Positions 49,801-64,000 of a stretch of DNA of 64,000 bases are shown one piece after another (the stretch's first letter is position 1; the number at the start of each line of letters is the position of its first letter). The stretch covers positions 3,970,412 to 4,034,411 of the forward strand of contig OX030956.1 of NCBI GenBank assembly GCA_943735955.1, in the 5' to 3' direction. Position numbers and translations under genes: made by a program. Source of the DNA: Piscicola geometra. Its lineage: Eukaryota; Annelida; Clitellata; Hirudinida; Piscicolidae. The notes under the pieces are model-generated. The model ran no database searches, was not told where the DNA came from, and worked only from the letters and a program-made list of their open reading frames with translations.

Positions 49801-52728
49801 GCTGATATTGACGTTTTTTGAAGAATGACGGCACTTTGGAAGCGTGGTAGTGTGTCAAATGAGATAGAAGATTAATGAAGATAAGAACCTTTTGAATAAA
49901 AAAAAGATTCAAGATGGAGGTGAATAGAATGGAGATGAGGATGAGGATGAAAGGGTGATGAAGGGAAGATGATAAGGATAATGGAAAAAGAGAAGAGATT
50001 ATAATGAAAAGATAAATGAAAAGAAAAGAATAAAGTGAAAACTTTTTCCAATTTAACTCACTTAAGCTGGGAAGATTTATTTGAAAATAGAAAACTTCGG
50101 AAACTTTCCATCCCTTAAGCCGTGAAAGTGTACTTTAGGACATTTCCACTGCTGCTTTGCTTATAAATTCGGACCTTAAAAAGAAAATCTGAAAATTAAT
50201 TATATATTTTTTAAAAATTTCACTTAAATTTGTATTTTTTATAGTTTGCTTTTTTGCAATCTCCCTCTTTTACACTTCAGATGCGGCTGCAGAAAGGGGC
50301 ATTGGAGAAAGGTGCTTGGATTCAAAGTAAGAGCCATTACTTTAAAAATTGAGATTGTATACAGGCTAGTTTATTTGGAGCAAATTCACAGTGGTAATCT
50401 ACAATACAATCCTGTCTGCCAAAATGAAAAAAATGACTTATAAGACTGTGAATAAATCCATGTTTTTTGTTAATAAAAATGTCTCCATCTACATTTCTGG
50501 CCACACAATAAATTAATAAGAAACCCTCACGGCTTCAATGAATCTAATTTATCGCCTAAATTTCTTTGGCATTTATTTTATCAGCACACGCAAAGTTATG
50601 TGATTGAGATGGATGGGTTGCTTTGTGATGCTATTGATTGGGTTCCAGTTTTTACCAGATTTTCTGAATACTGATGCTTTTAAAATTGTTTTTTTTCTTT
50701 ATGTGATCCTTTTCGTATTTGATGTTATTAATTATAGATATTATCTTTTGAGGTCTTAAATTTGTTTTAAAATTTAAATCGTTTTTTATGCATATAATTA
50801 CGTTTCCAAGAACAACTTTTTTCATTCGACTTTTTTTGCTAGAGCTACCGTAAAAAACCTAAATCTTTTGGAAACTTTCAAATTTATGTTTTTCCAAATT
50901 TTGAAATTATGGTTTTATAAATTAGTATTTACAAATTGCAAGACTTTTTAAATTGAAAAACCTTGAAGACATTATTCATTTATTCATTAGTTTTTCTAAC
51001 ACCTTTCAATTATAACATATTTAAAATAGATTTTTCAAAAATCCAATTAATAAAGGATAAACTATGTCTTAAATAAGGCATAGAGGCAAAAAAATAAATA
51101 TTTTTCCGGAAAAAAAACATGATTTTAATCCAAAAATGAGCTTCGATATCACCATGTTACGGTGTTGATAATGATACAAGAATAAAAGTTACTTTTGATA
51201 AATCCTTGCGACACAGAACATGAGCTCTTTGAAATAAGAAAGTTTTGAAACTGTAATAAAAATATTAGTTTAAAATATGTAAGAAAAACAAAAAAAATAG
51301 ATGTTTTTGAAGTATTTAGAAGGTTTTTACTAAAAAATTGATAAAAAAGACAATGATGAAGAGGATGATAAAAGTATTTTTAATGTTATTTTTATAGCTC
51401 TTCATAAACATTTTTTTCAAATAGAGGCGATGATGATAATGATGACTCTAGAGAAAAGTTTGAAGAAGGTGGTGATGATGATGATCACAGTGAATCTTCG
51501 GGATCACTTAGCTTCTAAATCTTAGGATTTTTTTATTTATACGGAAAGACCGAAACATTTTTCCATTTGTTGATATTTGATGGGGTTGCTACAGTGCTGA
51601 TGATGATGATTACGAAAATGGCAGTGGTAATGAGGGACATAAAACACTCAATGTTAATGCATTACAAACACGAGGGGGAGAGTTGTTGGACCCAAGAGCT
51701 TCTAGTCACCGATGAAAAATACAGGAATATAATAAAAACAAATAGGAATATATAATAAATTGGAAACGTAAAGATGAATAAATGTTACAAAGAATTTTTT
51801 ATATGCTACAAATAATATTAATAATTAACTTTTTAATCAGTTTTTAAGAAAGCAAAAAATCTTTAATCCGATGAAACTTGTTGAAGGTGATGATGATGAT
51901 ATCAATCAGCTAGGTTAACAATCTTCAATACAATTTGGAATTAACTAACGGACTACTTACATTTCGTCAAATTAAACCTCCGTTAATCATCTAGTTAATC
52001 TGTAAAAATTATTTGGTAATTTAATTTAAAATTTAATTATTTATCAATTACTGTTTAATTGCTAATTTATTCATGAGTTTTCGAGACGAAAAACTTTCAT
52101 GTGAAATCTGAAAAGGCGGGAATCATTCGTGAATATTTGAGCTTTGGTCATCATGTTACCGTGCCTACCTGTAATTCTGATTAATCCTTTATTATGTGTG
52201 TATTAGGTATTGAATTGGAAAACAAACTCTATTAAATTAAAATCAGATGCCAAAGTGTGATGAACTTTTATATAAATAATGAAAATACCAAAACTCATTA
52301 GTATTTTTAAAAACTTTCGCCCACAAACACAATTTTAGTTTTCATATTATGAAACCTTCTAATCAATGAAATCGACATTTAATACACTAGCCCAGTTATC
52401 ATCATTGCTAATGTTCTTTTTCATCTCCCATCTTTCAATCTTTGTTTTTATTTCATATTCCTTTTATATAGAACTCTTCTCGAATGTTTCACACTCTAAG
52501 ACAAAAACGACTTTCATTTTTTTTCCTACGATTATTTCATATAAAATTAAAATTTTCATTAATTTCACATACATTTGCCGCCAATCTGACATACCTGGAA
52601 GAAGCCACAAGGACTTTTCCGCCATATCTCTGCTCTATAACTTATTATGGCCTATAATTTATAGGACATGCTTATAGTCTATAAACATTTGGGCATAGAT
52701 TTAACATGATTCTTTCTTCATTATCTAC

Positions 52729-52806
52729 TCGGCGGAAGCAAGAATCGAACTCACGACGTTTGTTGTAACGAGCCAGCCTCTAAATCCTTTCACTTTCGCC
52801 ATTCTC
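52729..52806 (-). repeat. tRNA-derived SINE head
   Basis: On the - strand TGGCGAAAGTGAAAGG (A-box-like) is followed about 40 bases later by GTGAGTTCGATTCTTGCTTC (B-box-like, T-arm). The spacing suits a tRNA-derived SINE. The stems are imperfect, so a functional tRNA is unlikely. Confidence 0.45.
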
Positions 52807-52964
52807 ATTAAGATTTTATCTTATAAATAAGTAATATTTAATTTGAAAAATTGTTAAACTCTGAAAAAAAATATTTGTTATAAATATTAATTTTATCTTC
52901 AAACCCCTATAAAGTTATTTTTTCAAAATCACATCGTCAAAAGCAATGCATTTAAATGTTTCTT

Positions 52965-53045
52965 GGCAGGTTGTGGGTGAGTCAGGAGAGGCGACATACG
53001 CGGGGCGGGTTATACGAGCAGAAAAACGCAGCGAAGTGTACAGAC
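52965..53045 (+). promoter_or_regulatory. GC-richer island, possible REEP promoter element
   Basis: In AT-rich surroundings this stretch holds GCGGGGCGGGT (GC/Sp-KLF box, around 53000) and several CpGs, about 600 bases before the REEP start codon. Position and composition only. Confidence 0.3.
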
Positions 53046-53609
53046 GATGTTTATCAAGTGAAAAATTGATTTGCTTGATGTTGAATACACTGGCGTAAAT
53101 GCTGGCTCATTATCTTACAGTTCAGTTCGACAGCTGTACTGACGAGTCATCATTGTTTTTGGTATTGAAGCGTTTGAGTTTGTTTAAAAACATTGAGTTT
53201 TCTTGATTTTATTCGTTCAGAATCTTTCGCTTTTTGCTTCGAAAATATTTCGCATTTTGAATCGAATAAATCTTTGTTTGTGAGTTTTCATACATCAAGT
53301 ATCTGTAATTAATACAACTAAAATAGATTTTAATACTTGAGATTGACTTTGAATTATTTTCAAGCATGTGAATTATTTTACAGAAAGAAAATATTTTCTC
53401 TGGAATACCACTCAACGTTCTTTCAAAAGTGAATTAAAACTTTTTTATCTCAAACAAATCATTATTTCATTTCATTTTCGAAAAAGTAATTTTCAAAATA
53501 AAATTACCTTTATAAAGCTTCACTTTATTTTATTCAATTAAAACACAACAAAAATGCATTAGTTGGTTCAAAACGACTGAAAAATATTATTTCAAAGTAG
53601 CAATTCAGG

Positions 53610-62581
<8,972 letters not shown>

Positions 62582-63734
62582 GTGAGTGAGGAGGTTTGGT
62601 CGGAGAAGAAGTGTGTATTTTTTAAATATGTATGGTTGGGTGAGAAGTGGTTTTTAAGTGGGTAGTTAGATGAGAAGTGGTTTTGAGTGGGTAGTTGGAT
62701 GAGAAGTGAAATGGTGGGATTGGAAGATAGTGGTGGGTGGGAATGTATGGTTGGATAAAGGGTGGAAGGTATTGAGATGGAGGGACTTGTAAGATAGTTG
62801 GTGATTGAAGGGTTACGGGTGACTGGCTGTTTCAGGTTATTGGGTGTTGGGAAATTGATTGGTGGTTGGTGATAGGCTGGACAGCTTTCCGAAGATAGAT
62901 GATGCTAGTAATTCTTCCCAATTTACATTTAAAAATAACTTTGTTTTTTAGAAAAAACTTCGAGGGAGATTGGAAAATGAAATTGAAATGATACGGGTGA
63001 TTAAATCGATAAAAAATAGATAAAAAATAGATTACTGAACAGATGCACAGATGAATGGATGGATAAATGATAACAAAAGGATTTGGAAGCTTGATTAGTT
63101 GCACATTTTCATTAATACAGTTTTCATAGCGAGAGTCTAGATGTTATAAAAATATTGCTACGACAATAATAATTAGGTTACAAGCAAACAGATTGATAGT
63201 GTGGCCGTTATTACTTGATTAAAGTCTTGAATTTCAGTATTCAGCTGGGTTTTCGATTCCTAAAATGATATTTACTTACACATGAGAATTTGTCTGTATT
63301 AGAGTGGTTTTTTATATTTAAAAGGAAAGTTTTAGACTATTAAAAACCCATTAAATGAAGTTTTTAAACGGAAATTCTAATTACTTTCATGGCTTTTTTT
63401 GATAAGAATGCTTTCTACGTGAAAAACTAAATCTAAAATAAAGTAAAGAAAAAAATGATTTCGTTATGTTTACTCACATTAACAAGTATGTTAAGCACCA
63501 TTGCTTCCCAATGACGAACATTTATCGCCATGAAGCCACTTAGAGATTATTGCATGGGTTGAGATCCCTACATCAAAAGTAACTCCACTCAACTTTGCAA
63601 CCACCATTCAATCTCACTAACTCCGTACTCCTATACCCTAAACCCGTCATACTAACATCACACTTAAACTTCCTTCTCATCTCTCTCCATGTCTCCACTC
63701 AACTCAATTAACACTTTCTTTCGCATTTTCTTCT

Positions 63735-64000
63735 CAAAACTGCACCATTCTACCACAAAACCCTTCTACCACAACACCATTCTACCACAACACCCTTCTA
63801 CCACAACACCATTCTACCACAACATCATTCTACCACAACACCATTCTACCACAACACCCTTCTACCACAACACCCTTCTACCACAACACCATTCTACCAC
63901 AACACCCTTCTACCACAACACCATTCTACCACAAAACCCTTCTACCACAACACCATTCTACCACAACACCCTTCTACCACAACACCATTCTACCACAACA
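63735..64000. repeat. 16-bp minisatellite running off the window end
   Basis: Tandem CCATTCTACCACAACA and CCCTTCTACCACAACA units alternate (about 16 copies visible). It lies in the REEP intron after exon 4 or beyond the gene. Confidence 0.93.

Larger units (their letters stand above)
41338..53609. other. AT-rich intergenic region between GPCR and REEP genes
   Basis: No gene is called over about 12 kb. A GPCR 3' UTR should start it. Other contents are a CRE-like palindrome (43088), a telomere-like tract (46272-46412), tRNA-related remnants (46797, 52729) and a balanced-composition island at 48050-48260. Open frames such as 44658-44870, 50246-50443 and 52366-52677 have AT-driven amino-acid content and no recognisable motif. 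Confidence 0.5.

Overview
The window is nuclear DNA from an animal. It is AT-rich and intron-dense, with GT/AG introns and many micro- and minisatellites, and no prokaryotic signals. The gene set includes a motile-cilium radial-spoke protein, an ER protein disulfide isomerase, a MATE transporter, a sex-peptide/myoinhibitory-peptide-type GPCR and a REEP-family ER membrane protein. Together with ATC/CAC-rich low-complexity DNA this suggests a lophotrochozoan invertebrate, possibly an annelid such as a leech; the species is inference.

Layout. (1) 580-3450, + strand: a complete six-exon gene for a 545-residue protein I do not recognise. (2) 3740-6857, - strand: a MORN-repeat protein of radial spoke head 1 (RSPH1) type, first exon not found. 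It is tail-to-tail with gene 1, and the two poly(A) signals lie about 20 bp apart. (3) 7951-16526, - strand: a complete 18-exon PDIA4/ERp72 gene (621 aa), reconstructed with every splice phase agreeing. Nearly every one of its larger introns is filled with tandem repeats. (4) 17002-24732, - strand: a complete 19-exon SLC47-type MATE transporter (631 aa), about 0.5 kb upstream of PDIA4 on the same strand. (5) 24733-39933: mostly gene-poor AT-rich DNA. It holds an inverted partial duplicate of MATE exon 16 and its intronic minisatellite (33513-34029), a palindromic 28-bp array, tRNA-related and 'TATAGCGCC' dispersed-repeat fragments, and small composition-balanced islands of unknown meaning. (6) 39934-41337, + strand: an intronless GPCR of 467 aa. 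(7) 41338-53609: a gene desert with an interstitial telomere-like tract. (8) 53610-62581, + strand: the first four coding exons of a REEP5/6-like gene that continues beyond the window; its introns carry minisatellites and a strong hairpin element.

The genes do not form an operon-like functional set. PDIA4 and the REEP homologue both act in the ER, RSPH1 in cilia, and MATE and the GPCR at the plasma membrane. The least expected structures are the inverted MATE-exon duplicate, the almost complete repeat content of PDIA4 introns, and two charge-altering substitutions at otherwise important glutamate positions of the MATE transporter.
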